A stretch of 64,000 nt of DNA from Pseudomonas botevensis (GTDB lineage Bacteria > Pseudomonadota > Gammaproteobacteria > Pseudomonadales > Pseudomonadaceae), in the NCBI RefSeq assembly GCF_019145475.1, contig NZ_JAHTKI010000021.1:62001-126000 (forward strand), read 5' to 3'. Below the pieces are notes generated by a model, which was not told the origin of the DNA, did not search any database, and saw nothing but the letters and a program-made list of their open reading frames with translations. A program made the position numbers and the translations under genes. Each line of letters begins with the position of its first letter. Within the stretch, counting starts at the first letter, position 1. Shown in pieces: positions 9,023-16,469 of the stretch.

Positions 9023-9907
9023 ATGTTCGACTGGAATGACCTGCGGTTCTTTCTCGAGTTGCAGCGCAGCGGCCGATTGCTCACCGCCGCGCGCCGGCTC
9101 AACACCACCCACGCCACCGTGGCGCGGCATATCGAAGCCATCGAAAAGAGCCTCGGCACCGCGCTGTTCGTGCAGCACGCCCAGGGCTACGAAATGACCC
9201 CGGCGGGGGAGGCGCTGCTCAAGCACGCCGAGGCCATGGAAAACGTCGCGCTGCTGGCCCAGGAAGAAATCACCCAATCCACCGCGCCGCTGGGCAAGAT
9301 CCGCGTCGGCGTCACCGAAGGCCTCGGCGTGATGTTCCTCGCCAGCCGCATGATCGGACTGTTCGAGCGTTATCCGGGGCTGGAAGTGGAACTGGTGGCG
9401 GTGCCGCGCTTCGTCAGCATCCTCAACCGTGAGGCGGAAATCAGCATCCACCTAGAACGCCCGGCGGCCGACATGCTGGTCACCCGCAAACTCACCGACT
9501 ACCGCCTCGCGCTCTACGCCAGCCGGGCCTACCTCGACCACGCGCCGCCGCTGCGCAGTCGCGAAGACCTCGGCCGTCACGCCTGGATCGGCTACGTCGA
9601 TGACCTGCTGTTCAGCCAGGAACTGATGTTCCTCAACAGCTTCTGCCGCAACCCGCGCGTGGTCTTCCACAGCACCAGCGTCATCGCCCAGCAGCAGGCC
9701 GCACGCTCGGGATTGGGGATTGCGGTGCTGCCTTGTTACATGGCGGCTGGCGATCCTGATCTGGTGCCTTTATTGCCGGAGGAGGGCATCGAACGCAGTT
9801 ACTGGATCAGCACGCGGCGTGAGCTGCACAAGTCGGTACGGCTGCGGGTGGTCTGGGATTATGTGGTGGGGTTGTGCGAGGCGGAGCGCCGTATGCTGCT
9901 TGGCTGA
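9023..9907 (+). CDS. LysR-type transcriptional regulator
   Basis: A 294-residue LysR regulator. The N-terminal winged helix-turn-helix is DLRFFLELQRSGRLLTAARRLNTTHATVARHIEAIE (shown here as the span of residues 5-40, key helix TTHATVARHIEAIE), followed by a periplasmic-binding-protein-like effector domain. The ATG at 9023 starts MFDWNDLRFF, the usual LysR length. It is divergent from the GMC oxidoreductase with 133 bp between starts; that gap has the repeated element GTTAG(C/T)TTT twice (near 8932 and 8953). It probably controls the oxidoreductase and MHS transporter in response to their substrate. Confidence 0.9.
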   Translation: MFDWNDLRFFLELQRSGRLLTAARRLNTTHATVARHIEAIEKSLGTALFVQHAQGYEMTPAGEALLKHAEAMENVALLAQEEITQSTAPLGKIRVGVTEGLGVMFLASRMIGLFERYPGLEVELVAVPRFVSILNREAEISIHLERPAADMLVTRKLTDYRLALYASRAYLDHAPPLRSREDLGRHAWIGYVDDLLFSQELMFLNSFCRNPRVVFHSTSVIAQQQAARSGLGIAVLPCYMAAGDPDLVPLLPEEGIERSYWISTRRELHKSVRLRVVWDYVVGLCEAERRMLLG

Positions 9908-10039
9908 TCCCAGCCTCTTTGGGGAGCAACGCTTGGCCTTCGCCAGCACGCCCACTCTCACTCTCACAGGATTCATCGCAGGCTCATTTTTTCTCGATAG
10001 CGGCCGATGATGTTCGAACGATTTCCACGGATGCACTTC

Positions 10040-10963
10040 ATGAACAAGGTTGTTGCCGTACTCTCGCTCACCGCCCTCATTGCGGGTTGCAAACCCTTCG
10101 GCGGACCCAACCCGATTGCCGTTGAATACCCGATCTTCCATTGCTTTCCTTATCTGGAACGGACATCGCTCAGCGAGCTTGAGCTCGACGACCTCCGTTA
10201 TTACGCCCGTCGCGACAACGGCTGCAAAATGGTCCTCGGCAAAATCTACGAGTTTGGCCGCGCCGTGCCGCAGGACATCCCCCGCGCCAAAGACATTTAT
10301 CTGTCCGTCGCCGAGGATGACCCTCAAGCCTACGGCCGCCTGGGCGTCATGGCGGAAGAAGGTATTGGCGGGCCGGTGGATCTCGTGGCGGCCAGAGATT
10401 TTTATCAGCGTGCCGTTGCCAAACCCGGCAATACCGACATCGAACTCAAACTGGCGCAGTACATGGAGGAGGGCAAGGGCGGGCCGCAGGATCTCCAAGG
10501 CGCGCTGACCCATTACTTCAACGCCAGCACTGCCGGCGGCGAAACCTCCTGGAAAGGCCTCGAACGACTGCGCGACAAGGGCGTCGTCATGACCATCGAG
10601 CAGCAACAGCGCTATAACAATGTGTTTGTCAGCAGGGTGAAGGTTGGCCTCAGGTTAAAGATGAAGGGCATTGAGAAAGCCTTCGAAAAGGTCATCACAC
10701 CGGCTACCGCCGGGAAAACGATCCAGGTACAGCTGGAATACAGCCCCGGTTCGCTGGTGCCGGCGATTTCTCTGCGGGAAAGTTCAGGCAATAAAGATTT
10801 CGACCAGCAAGCACTGCAGGGCTTCAGCGATTACCGATTCCCCGGCGTTCCAATCCTGCCACCGGAGCAGAAAACCTATCAGGCCATCGCGATGGTCAGG
10901 ACCGACGGCAAGACCCCGATGCAGCGCTTCAGAGACGAAAGGGCGGCGGCCAAAAACAACTGA
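10040..10963 (+). CDS. Sel1-repeat lipoprotein with C-terminal TonB-like domain
   Basis: About 307 residues. A lipoprotein signal peptide ends in LIAGC (lipidated Cys near residue 17). Sel1-like helical repeats follow (KMVLGKIYEFGRAVPQDIPRAK; AYGRLGVMAEEGIGGPVDLVAA; ELKLAQYMEEGKGGPQDLQGA), each with the G-x-G-V-x-x-D/N-x-x-x-A pattern. The last 90 residues resemble an energy-transducer TonB C-terminal fold (ISLRESSGNKDFDQQALQGF). Sel1 repeats mediate protein contacts, so it may be an envelope scaffold. Starts at 10031 or 10007 are possible; 10040 gives the neatest signal peptide. Confidence 0.75.
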   Translation: MNKVVAVLSLTALIAGCKPFGGPNPIAVEYPIFHCFPYLERTSLSELELDDLRYYARRDNGCKMVLGKIYEFGRAVPQDIPRAKDIYLSVAEDDPQAYGRLGVMAEEGIGGPVDLVAARDFYQRAVAKPGNTDIELKLAQYMEEGKGGPQDLQGALTHYFNASTAGGETSWKGLERLRDKGVVMTIEQQQRYNNVFVSRVKVGLRLKMKGIEKAFEKVITPATAGKTIQVQLEYSPGSLVPAISLRESSGNKDFDQQALQGFSDYRFPGVPILPPEQKTYQAIAMVRTDGKTPMQRFRDERAAAKNN

Positions 10964-11056
10964 GCTGTTGAACGCCAGGTGTGACTGGCCGGTGTGGCAG
11001 CGTGGAAACCGGAATAGCACTTGGCGACTTCCAAACCGTAATTCAAGGATCGATCG

Positions 11057-11872
11057 ATGCCCATCAGCTTTCATAAAATGCATGCCAATGGCGATGACTT
11101 CATCGTGGTGGATGCGCGAAATACCACCAGTCCAGTCACCTCTGAACTGGCCCGGCGAATGGGCGATCGCCACCTGGGCATCGGCTTCAATCAAGTGGCG
11201 GTATTGCTTGATTGCGAGGACGCCGACGCGCGCCTGGTGTTCTGGAACGCCGATGGTTCGCCACTGGACGTGTGCGGCAGCGCCACTCGCGGCGCGGCGG
11301 ACAGGCTGATGCGCGAGGCCAACCGGACGTCGGTCACCCTGCGCACCAACCGTGGCCTGCTGACCTGCGAGCGGACGTCAGCCGAGCGAATTTCCGTCGC
11401 CATGGGCCAGCCGCTGTTCGGCTGGTCGGAGATTCCCCTGGCCCGGGAAATGGACACCACGGTGCTACCCCTGGCCGGCGCGCCCGCCGCCTGTAGCATG
11501 GGCAATCCCCACTGCACGTTTTTCGTCGACGACCTGAGCGCCATCGACATCGCCACCCTCGGCCCGACGCTGGAAACCAACCCGCTGTTTCCCCTCAAGA
11601 CCAATGTGCATTTCGTCCAGATCATCGACCGCCAGCATATTCGGTTGCGCATCTGGGAGCGCGGCGGCGGCATTCCGCTTGGCTCCGGCTCGTGCTGTTG
11701 TGGCGCGGCGGTCAACGGTATTCGACGTGGCTTGCTCGACAATAGCGTTGAGGTCGAGTGCGATGGCGGAAGCGTGACGGTGCAGTGGGATGGGCGAGGA
11801 TCGGTTGTGCTCAGTGGGCCGGTACAGGCCGTTTTCTCGGGAACCATCGCCGACAACTTATTGCGCGGCTGA
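11057..11872 (+). CDS. DapF-like epimerase paralogue with altered active site
   Basis: A 271-residue protein with the two-domain PLP-independent diaminopimelate epimerase fold. Retained features are KMHANGDDF (canonical KMHGLGNDF), Cys73 in NADGSPLDVCGSATR, the phosphate/substrate loop SMGNPHC (147-153) and WERG at 200-203. The second catalytic cysteine (Cys217 in DapF, in LACGTG) is replaced by Ser210 (PLGSGSCCCG), and the substrate-binding Asn near position 13 is Asp. It stands apart from lysA, so housekeeping DapF is likely elsewhere. It may be a racemase or epimerase for another amino acid, or a non-catalytic relative. Its end overlaps the convergent LysR gene by 15 bp. Confidence 0.82.
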   Translation: MPISFHKMHANGDDFIVVDARNTTSPVTSELARRMGDRHLGIGFNQVAVLLDCEDADARLVFWNADGSPLDVCGSATRGAADRLMREANRTSVTLRTNRGLLTCERTSAERISVAMGQPLFGWSEIPLAREMDTTVLPLAGAPAACSMGNPHCTFFVDDLSAIDIATLGPTLETNPLFPLKTNVHFVQIIDRQHIRLRIWERGGGIPLGSGSCCCGAAVNGIRRGLLDNSVEVECDGGSVTVQWDGRGSVVLSGPVQAVFSGTIADNLLRG

Positions 11873-12841
11873 GGCTGTGCAGGATGTCACCTCGACCACT
11901 TGGCGCGCAGCACTTGCCAGAGTTTGGCGCAACCAGGCATGCCCGGGGTCGCGGGCCTGACGTTCATGCCAGACCATTTGCACGGCGCGTGGCGGGGAGG
12001 GCCAAGGCAACTCAAACCCACGCAGATTTCCCGATTGCTCGAACAGCTTCGCCAGGGAGGCCGGCACGATCGCCGCCATGTCCGAACCTGCCAACAGACT
12101 GGGGATGGCCAGAAAGTGCGGCTGAATCAGTTTGAAATTCGGTGATTGGCCAATCGAATCGAACGCCACCGTCAGTGCGTTCCGGTCGAACATTTCCATG
12201 CGCCGCGTCAACCCGCGCTCGGACAGCGAGCCTTCCACCGAACCGCCAGTGGATACCGCCAACAACGGCAGCCCGGCCAGCGCCGCCAGCGTGATGTCGC
12301 TGCTCGCCAACGGGTGATCCGCGTTCAGCACTAATTGATCCACCTCTTCGAACAACACCTGTTCGCGCAGCCGATGGGGCAGGCTGGAGAAGCAACCCAG
12401 CGCAATATCCACCCGACCCACGTCGATCTGCGCGGTCAAGTCGATCCGGCTGGCGGGCACCACGGTGATGCTGGCCTGCGGCGCATCGCGTGACACCGCG
12501 CGCAGAACATGCGGCAACACCACCGCTGTCAGATGGTCGGTGGCGGCAATGCAGAACTGCCGGTCGGTGGCGCCGGGATCGAACTCACTCAGCCCCACCG
12601 CGCGCTCAATAGCCATCAACGCATCGCGCACCAGCGGCGCCATCTCCAGCGCCCGCACCGTCGGCTCCATGCCGGCGACCGTGCGCACAAACAACTCGTC
12701 ATTGAGCAACGAGCGCAGGCGCGACAGCGCATGACTCACCGCTGACGGGCTCAGATTGATCGCCTCACCGGCTCGCAACACATTGCGCTCGCGGATCACC
12801 GCGTCGAACACCCGCAGCAGATTCAAATCCAGATTTCTCAT
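11858..12841 (-). CDS. LysR-type regulator, PnbR-like by context
   Basis: A 327-residue LysR regulator of the NodD/NahR-like branch. Its helix-turn-helix region is MRNLDLNLLRVFDAVIRERN and SPSAVSHALSRLRSLLND within the first 60 residues, followed by an effector-binding domain. The start is ATG 12841; an upstream extension to 12937 lacks support. It is divergent from a hydroxylaminobenzoate-lyase-like gene with a 132-bp shared control region, the arrangement seen for pnbR and pnbB in nitrobenzoate degraders. That context suggests it controls the neighbouring gene in response to an aromatic acid. The ligand is not predictable from the sequence. Confidence 0.88.
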   Translation of the reverse strand: MRNLDLNLLRVFDAVIRERNVLRAGEAINLSPSAVSHALSRLRSLLNDELFVRTVAGMEPTVRALEMAPLVRDALMAIERAVGLSEFDPGATDRQFCIAATDHLTAVVLPHVLRAVSRDAPQASITVVPASRIDLTAQIDVGRVDIALGCFSSLPHRLREQVLFEEVDQLVLNADHPLASSDITLAALAGLPLLAVSTGGSVEGSLSERGLTRRMEMFDRNALTVAFDSIGQSPNFKLIQPHFLAIPSLLAGSDMAAIVPASLAKLFEQSGNLRGFELPWPSPPRAVQMVWHERQARDPGHAWLRQTLASAARQVVEVTSCTASAAQ

Positions 12842-12932
12842 CGCCCATCCCCGATTCTTGACCCCACATGCACACCATGCATTTTCAATGTGCCGATATT
12901 GCACTTCCGGAGGTTCGATCGGGAACGCAAAA

Positions 12933-12971
12933 ATCACCTCACGTCATTCACATCGAAATGCCTGAGGTGAT
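12933..12971. promoter_or_regulatory. Inverted repeat overlapping the ribosome binding site of the lyase-like gene
   Basis: ATCACCTCA at 12933-12941 pairs perfectly with TGAGGTGAT at 12963-12971, with a 21-nt loop. The right arm is the Shine-Dalgarno sequence (GAGGTGA) of the gene starting at 12974. In RNA this would form a hairpin hiding the ribosome binding site. Alternatively it is a DNA operator half-site pair for the divergent LysR protein. Confidence 0.6.
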
Positions 12972-12973
12972 AC

Positions 12974-13504
12974 ATGCTCAACGAGCGCGAAACACTGATC
13001 GAGAAAACCGTCGCTTTCCTTGCCACGATCAAAGACAGGACCCCCGGGCCGGACATGGAAAACTGGCTCAATACCCACCACGGCCCCGGCACACTGCTGT
13101 ACGAAGACTTGGCCCGACTCATCAAGTCCGGCGTTGCCAACGGTTGGGCCGCCGACCAGCAAATCAGCGGCCCGCATTACCGCCGAAGCCGCTTGATGGA
13201 GCCAAGCGAGCAAAACCATTTCTTCAGCCTGACCACCGTCTACATCGACCCGCGCGAAGGCCGTCGTGCGCCCGAACACACCTTTCGCGGTGACTACCAC
13301 CTGCACCCCTATGGTGAATTCAACCTCGTTGTTCCGCTGGAACCCGACGCCGCGCTTATGGGGCCACAGGGCTGGTGCCATGCTGGCTGGACCGCCCCGG
13401 CGCCGGGTAGCCACCACTATCCCGAGGTCAGGGGAGGGGCGTTGATTGCGTTTTTCTTTCTGCCGTCGGGGCGGATTTCCTACGACATTCAAGCGCCGAA
13501 ATAG
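12974..13504 (+). CDS. DUF4863 / 4-hydroxylaminobenzoate lyase-like protein
   Basis: A 176-residue cytoplasmic protein resembling the PnbB/DUF4863 family, whose characterised members convert 4-hydroxylaminobenzoate to protocatechuate and ammonium during 4-nitrobenzoate breakdown. The conserved cupin-like core RGDYHLHPYGEFNLVVPLEP and the segment GPQGWCHAGWTAPAPGSHHYP are visible, rich in candidate metal or acid-base histidines. The start is fixed by GAGGTGA seven bases before the ATG. It is divergent from a LysR regulator. No nitroreductase (pnbA) is next to it, so the physiological substrate here may differ. Family assignment is from recall of the motif, not from a search. Confidence 0.75.
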   Translation: MLNERETLIEKTVAFLATIKDRTPGPDMENWLNTHHGPGTLLYEDLARLIKSGVANGWAADQQISGPHYRRSRLMEPSEQNHFFSLTTVYIDPREGRRAPEHTFRGDYHLHPYGEFNLVVPLEPDAALMGPQGWCHAGWTAPAPGSHHYPEVRGGALIAFFFLPSGRISYDIQAPK

Positions 13505-13529
13505 ATCATCTGCCCGACGCCGATTTCCT

Positions 13530-13555
13530 TTCGTGGGAGTGGGCTTGCCCACGAA
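13530..13555. repeat. REP-type hairpin
   Basis: TTCGTGGG and CCCACGAA form an 8-bp stem around AGTGGGCTTG, the usual Pseudomonas REP layout. It follows the lyase-like gene stop by 25 bp and may act as a transcript end. The rest of the gap to 13869 is AT-rich, has no ORF with a ribosome site, and probably contains the promoter of the repeat-protein gene. Confidence 0.8.
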
Positions 13556-13869
13556 GACGTCCGTTCCTTCACCACATCACGCCAAGGGTGAAAACGATAC
13601 GTTATTGAGAAATAAGTTCATCCTGTGGCTCATAAAAAAATAGTCATTTCGAGCAGAAACTTAGTTTCAGGTGCCCAGTCTGTATGAGTAATGGCAGGCT
13701 GCCACCCGCTAAGTAGGTAATAGGTTAAGTTTTAGTATGTTTGTTATTGAATAAGGAGCGCTATCCACTCAATTTTCATTTTTGTTGCGTGCCAACACCT
13801 TCGATCACCTGGGTGTGGTCGAGTGGTTTAATGATTTTTCAGTGATTGAGTTTTCTCAGGGATTTTTTC

Positions 13870-14283
13870 ATGAAAATTAAGGTTGCTTTGTTGGGTTCGC
13901 TTTTGTTCATTACACCTGTATATCAAGCCTTGGCGGATAGCTGCAGCGCCAATCCCTACGGTGGCCAGAACTGCAGCTATGACGATGGAACAACATCGAC
14001 CAGCAGCAAGAACATTTATGGCGGAGTAGACACCCGCTACAGTAACGGCCTAACTTCGCAAAGCAGTGCCAATCCTTATGGCGGCTATGACACCCGATAC
14101 AACAATGGAACCACCTCGACCAGCAGCAGGAATATTTATGGCGGGGAGAATACCAGTTACAGCGATGGTCGTACGTCGCAAAGCAGTGCAAATCCCTATG
14201 GTGGATATAATACGACTTACAGTAATAGAAACTCGTCGCAGAGTAGTGCAAATATTTATGGTGGGTTAGATACGCGGAATTAG
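13870..14283 (+). CDS. Secreted protein built of 20-residue N-P/I-Y-G-G repeats
   Basis: A 137-residue precursor. A Sec signal peptide (MKIKVALLGSLLFITPVYQ, cleavage likely after ALA at residue 22) leads into an almost pure repeat region. From residue 28, five consecutive units of exactly 20 residues plus a ten-residue sixth follow the pattern N-(P/I)-Y-G-G-x-(D/N)-T-x-Y-x-(N/D)-G-x-(T/S)-S-x-S-S-x, strictly alternating NPYGG and NIYGG. Two cysteines (about 25 and 35) lie at the start. The regular Gly/Ser/Thr/Asn composition suggests a beta-solenoid or amyloid-like fold. I do not recognise a family. It has an AT-rich upstream region and a terminator downstream, so it is monocistronic. Confidence 0.85.
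   Translation: MKIKVALLGSLLFITPVYQALADSCSANPYGGQNCSYDDGTTSTSSKNIYGGVDTRYSNGLTSQSSANPYGGYDTRYNNGTTSTSSRNIYGGENTSYSDGRTSQSSANPYGGYNTTYSNRNSSQSSANIYGGLDTRN
13951..14280 (+). repeat. In-frame 60-bp tandem repeats, 5.5 copies
   Basis: The repeat region of the secreted protein is visible in DNA as 60-bp periods, each starting AA(T/C)-(CCC/CCT/ATT)-TA(C/T)-GG(T/C)-GG. The bases have diverged more than the residues, mainly at third positions, which points to selection on the protein pattern rather than a recent duplication. Confidence 0.85.
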
Positions 14284-14313
14284 AGTCGCTAGAAGTCCTT
14301 GGGAACGAGAAAT

Positions 14314-14346
14314 GGCCTCGATTGGTAACAGTTGAGGCTGTTTTAT
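14314..14346 (+). terminator. Rho-independent terminator after the repeat protein
   Basis: GCCTCGA (14315-14321) pairs with TTGAGGC (14332-14338) across a TTGGTAACAG loop and is followed by TGTTTTAT. It lies 30 bp after the stop. The remaining DNA to 14610 contains only the first of three related GGCC-hairpin motifs (near 14537-14550) and no convincing gene. Confidence 0.7.
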
Positions 14347-14536
14347 ATTTGAAATCAAAGTTTTGGTAAGGATTGTCGCTCTACCTGTTCGGGATCGGCT
14401 TATGACTCAAAGGGAACGGATCTATTTTCTGAAAAATAAATCCGTCCTCATTAGTTAGAAGTTGGTGGGCTTCATGCTTCCAGGAATAATGGGCAGCGTC
14501 AGTTCGGCCTTGGTTTCCATTTTTGACGTACCGCAT

Positions 14537-14551
14537 ACGGCCAGAAGCAGT
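14537..14551. repeat. GGCCAGAAGC motif, copy 1
   Basis: ACGGCCAGAAGCAGTGAG shares the core GGCC(A/G)GAAGC with copies at 15177-15188 and 16430-16441. The three copies lie only in the gaps around the three lower-GC orphan genes of this patch. This copy is degenerate and forms no good stem by itself. Confidence 0.4.
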
Positions 14552-14610
14552 GAGTCACCAAGGCACGCCGCTATGTACGCCCGGCCCCCATCATTTGATT
14601 ACAGAAATAC

Positions 14611-15048
14611 TCAACGCTTTATTCCGCGAGCAACGTTTCCGCAATCCAGCAGCAAATCATCCAGAAATGGATTGATGTCCTGTAGTTCCATCAGATCGAG
14701 CAGCTCTGCGGCGGCGGTTCTTATCGCTCGCCACTCGTCATGCTCAAATATCAACCGATCGTGACAGTAGAATGCAGCCTCAGTAAGGCTATTGCATCGT
14801 TCCCAAAGGTCTCGCAGCCGTGTATTGATCTGAGCTGGTAACGCGCTTCCGCAGACTGTAAGAACTTCGTTCAACGGAAGGATCATCTGTGACCATGTTT
14901 CACACGCAGGGCAATCCGGGATGGTTTTCTTCTGTATATCCGATGTCAGTGCGAGGAACTCAAGAGCCGGGAATGCCTCGCACACCGCAAGAACACGTTT
15001 GTGTTCATCTTGGCCGTACCATTCCCACAACGTAGTGGCGAAACCCAT
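14611..15048 (-). CDS. Hypothetical protein, lower GC, orphan
   Basis: A soluble protein of about 145 residues (MGFATTLWEWYGQDEHKRVL) with no signal peptide and no membrane segment. It is predicted to be mostly helical, with leucine-rich stretches around MELQDINPFLDDLLLDCG near the C-terminus. It carries five to six cysteines, including a CPAC pair (IPDCPACETW). The ribosome site GGAG precedes tandem ATGs; the second at 15048 has better spacing than 15051. Codon use is less GC-rich than flanking genes, which suggests acquired DNA. I recognise no family; a small immunity-type protein is conceivable but unsupported. Confidence 0.65.
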   Translation of the reverse strand: MGFATTLWEWYGQDEHKRVLAVCEAFPALEFLALTSDIQKKTIPDCPACETWSQMILPLNEVLTVCGSALPAQINTRLRDLWERCNSLTEAAFYCHDRLIFEHDEWRAIRTAAAELLDLMELQDINPFLDDLLLDCGNVARGIKR

Positions 15049-15147
15049 CATGAAGCTCCAAAATAACCTGTCGACCTATAGCCATCAGTGGGCAGATTCA
15101 ACTTTACCAGTTCACTCTTGCGTAGGTCGAATGGCTACTTGAGGTGG

Positions 15148-15236
15148 AAAGCGGCCGTTGATGAGTGACCGCTTTCGGCCAGAAGCGGACGTTCGCTAGC
15201 GACCGCGAACGGCTAGGAACGGTCATTCATCAGTTC
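15148..15236. repeat. Composite palindromic element with GGCCAGAAGC core
   Basis: Several stems overlap here: AAAGCGG (15148) with CCGCTTT (15169), CCGCTT (15169) with AAGCGG (15183), and GTTCGC (15191) with GCGAAC (15205). The outer segments TGATGAGTGACC (about 15160) and GGTCATTCATCA (about 15220) are near-perfect inverted copies. The whole thing resembles a folded mobile or intergenic repeat lying between two divergent orphan genes. Confidence 0.5.
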
Positions 15237-15277
15237 CTGCTAAAATTCCCGTCATTAGACAGCCAGGCCTCTAGACA

Positions 15278-15748
15278 ATGAATCCCCCACTCACGATCAA
15301 CCCGAAAGATGGTTCTATCCATATAGCATTTGCCGAATGTAACTTTTTAATCGAAAAAACATTTACCTCCGATACCATAGCGGCTCCACTGGCGCAGCTC
15401 TTCCGATCCGAGCGAGATCACAAAAACGGATACATGTGGCGAACGTATCATGGAGTCAGTATTGAAGGTGTATTCGGTGGTTTTGATCTTTGCTTCCATT
15501 TTGGTCGACTGACTGCAATCCATATTGGCGCGGTTGTACCAAGCTTGGAAACTGAAAACGGCTGGCCAACGAGAAAGTCAATTGAACTAGAAGTGAACTT
15601 TCTAAAAAGCTCACTCAGGCGACAGCTGTCCCGCTCATTCCTGACGGATCTGGAAAGGTTTTCATGGGGAAGCGCTTGGGCAACATTTGACGAGAAAGGA
15701 TTCTCGGCAAGTGCTGGAATAAGCTATGCGCCGACATCACATACCTAA
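15278..15748 (+). CDS. Hypothetical protein, lower GC, orphan
   Basis: A 156-residue soluble protein (MNPPLTINPKDGSIHIAFAE) with alternating hydrophobic residues that suggest a beta-rich fold, for example SIEGVFGGFDLCFHFGRLTA. There is no signal peptide or membrane helix. No strong Shine-Dalgarno precedes the ATG, though the frame is uninterrupted and protein-like. It has lower GC than its neighbours and lies between two other orphan genes. Polymorphic-toxin immunity genes often look like this, but no toxin is present here, so the role is unknown. Confidence 0.65.
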   Translation: MNPPLTINPKDGSIHIAFAECNFLIEKTFTSDTIAAPLAQLFRSERDHKNGYMWRTYHGVSIEGVFGGFDLCFHFGRLTAIHIGAVVPSLETENGWPTRKSIELEVNFLKSSLRRQLSRSFLTDLERFSWGSAWATFDEKGFSASAGISYAPTSHT

Positions 15749-15829
15749 GCACTAGCATCCACGTGGTGGAAAAACAAAGGAAAAGGGCAACTGATATTAG
15801 CGCCATTGCTTGGACAACCATCGCACTCT

Positions 15830-16309
15830 TCAGAGCCTGTGGAGATTCAGGCATGCCTTTACGTGCGCCGTCAGTCCATTGAAATCTTCAAATATCAAAT
15901 CCAAATAGCCAGGATTCGTCCTTTCGAGGTACTGCCAGACGGGTAGGTTCGCATTCGCTGCCAGTCGATTGTGCAGACCGGAGCGCTCAAGGCAAATCAT
16001 CCAGTTGGTACCTGGCAATGGTTCTCTGACATGGGCGATCAGCAACCAACGCTCAAAACCCTCATAGCTTGAAACGGCGGCCTCCAAGCGCTTCATCGTG
16101 GCATCGTCTTCCTTTTCGAAACGAAAGGCCACCCGTGGCTGGCCGCCAGGAGTTTCTATCAATTCTCGTCCATTCCAAGTATGGGCTATCCGCCGACTGT
16201 ATCGCCTCCACGCGAGTGCGCCCAAATCCTCAAGTATGTTCAGCAGTTCACCTTCGGGAAGCTGTATTCGCGAGATATCGCTATCGGTCATCTTTCTTGG
16301 GTCCAACAT
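15830..16309 (-). CDS. Hypothetical protein, orphan
   Basis: A 159-residue soluble protein (MLDPRKMTDSDISRIQLPEG). A second ATG at 16291 (MTDSDIS) could be the true start because AAGAAAG precedes it. The central part ETPGGQPRVAFRFEKEDD and the tryptophan-containing GTNWMICLERSGLHN look like a globular alpha/beta domain. No family is recognised. It converges with the preceding plus-strand orphan across an 80-bp gap. Confidence 0.65.
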   Translation of the reverse strand: MLDPRKMTDSDISRIQLPEGELLNILEDLGALAWRRYSRRIAHTWNGRELIETPGGQPRVAFRFEKEDDATMKRLEAAVSSYEGFERWLLIAHVREPLPGTNWMICLERSGLHNRLAANANLPVWQYLERTNPGYLDLIFEDFNGLTAHVKACLNLHRL

Positions 16310-16423
16310 TTGATTTCTCGTTTTTTACATGGTGTAAGACGGAATGCAAGTCGTGGTTGTATCTTTTGCTCAACAGCTAATGCAGGCGCGATTTTTTGCA
16401 GACGGTAGCTTTTGGTCAATGTC

Positions 16424-16443
16424 AGCTTCTGGCCGGAAGCAGC
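16424..16443. repeat. GGCCGGAAGC hairpin, copy 3
   Basis: GCTTCTGGCCGGAAGC forms a small stem (GCTTC/GAAGC). It matches the core of the elements at 14537 and 15177 and marks the other edge of the orphan-gene patch, between it and the AlkC gene. Confidence 0.45.
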
Positions 16444-16469
16444 CTTCGATAGATCCACCAAAATCGCTA

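Noticed and set aside
13951..14280. 60-bp tandem repeats as a possible CRISPR array
   Set aside because: No spacers and the repeats are in frame and coding; they make the secreted repeat protein.
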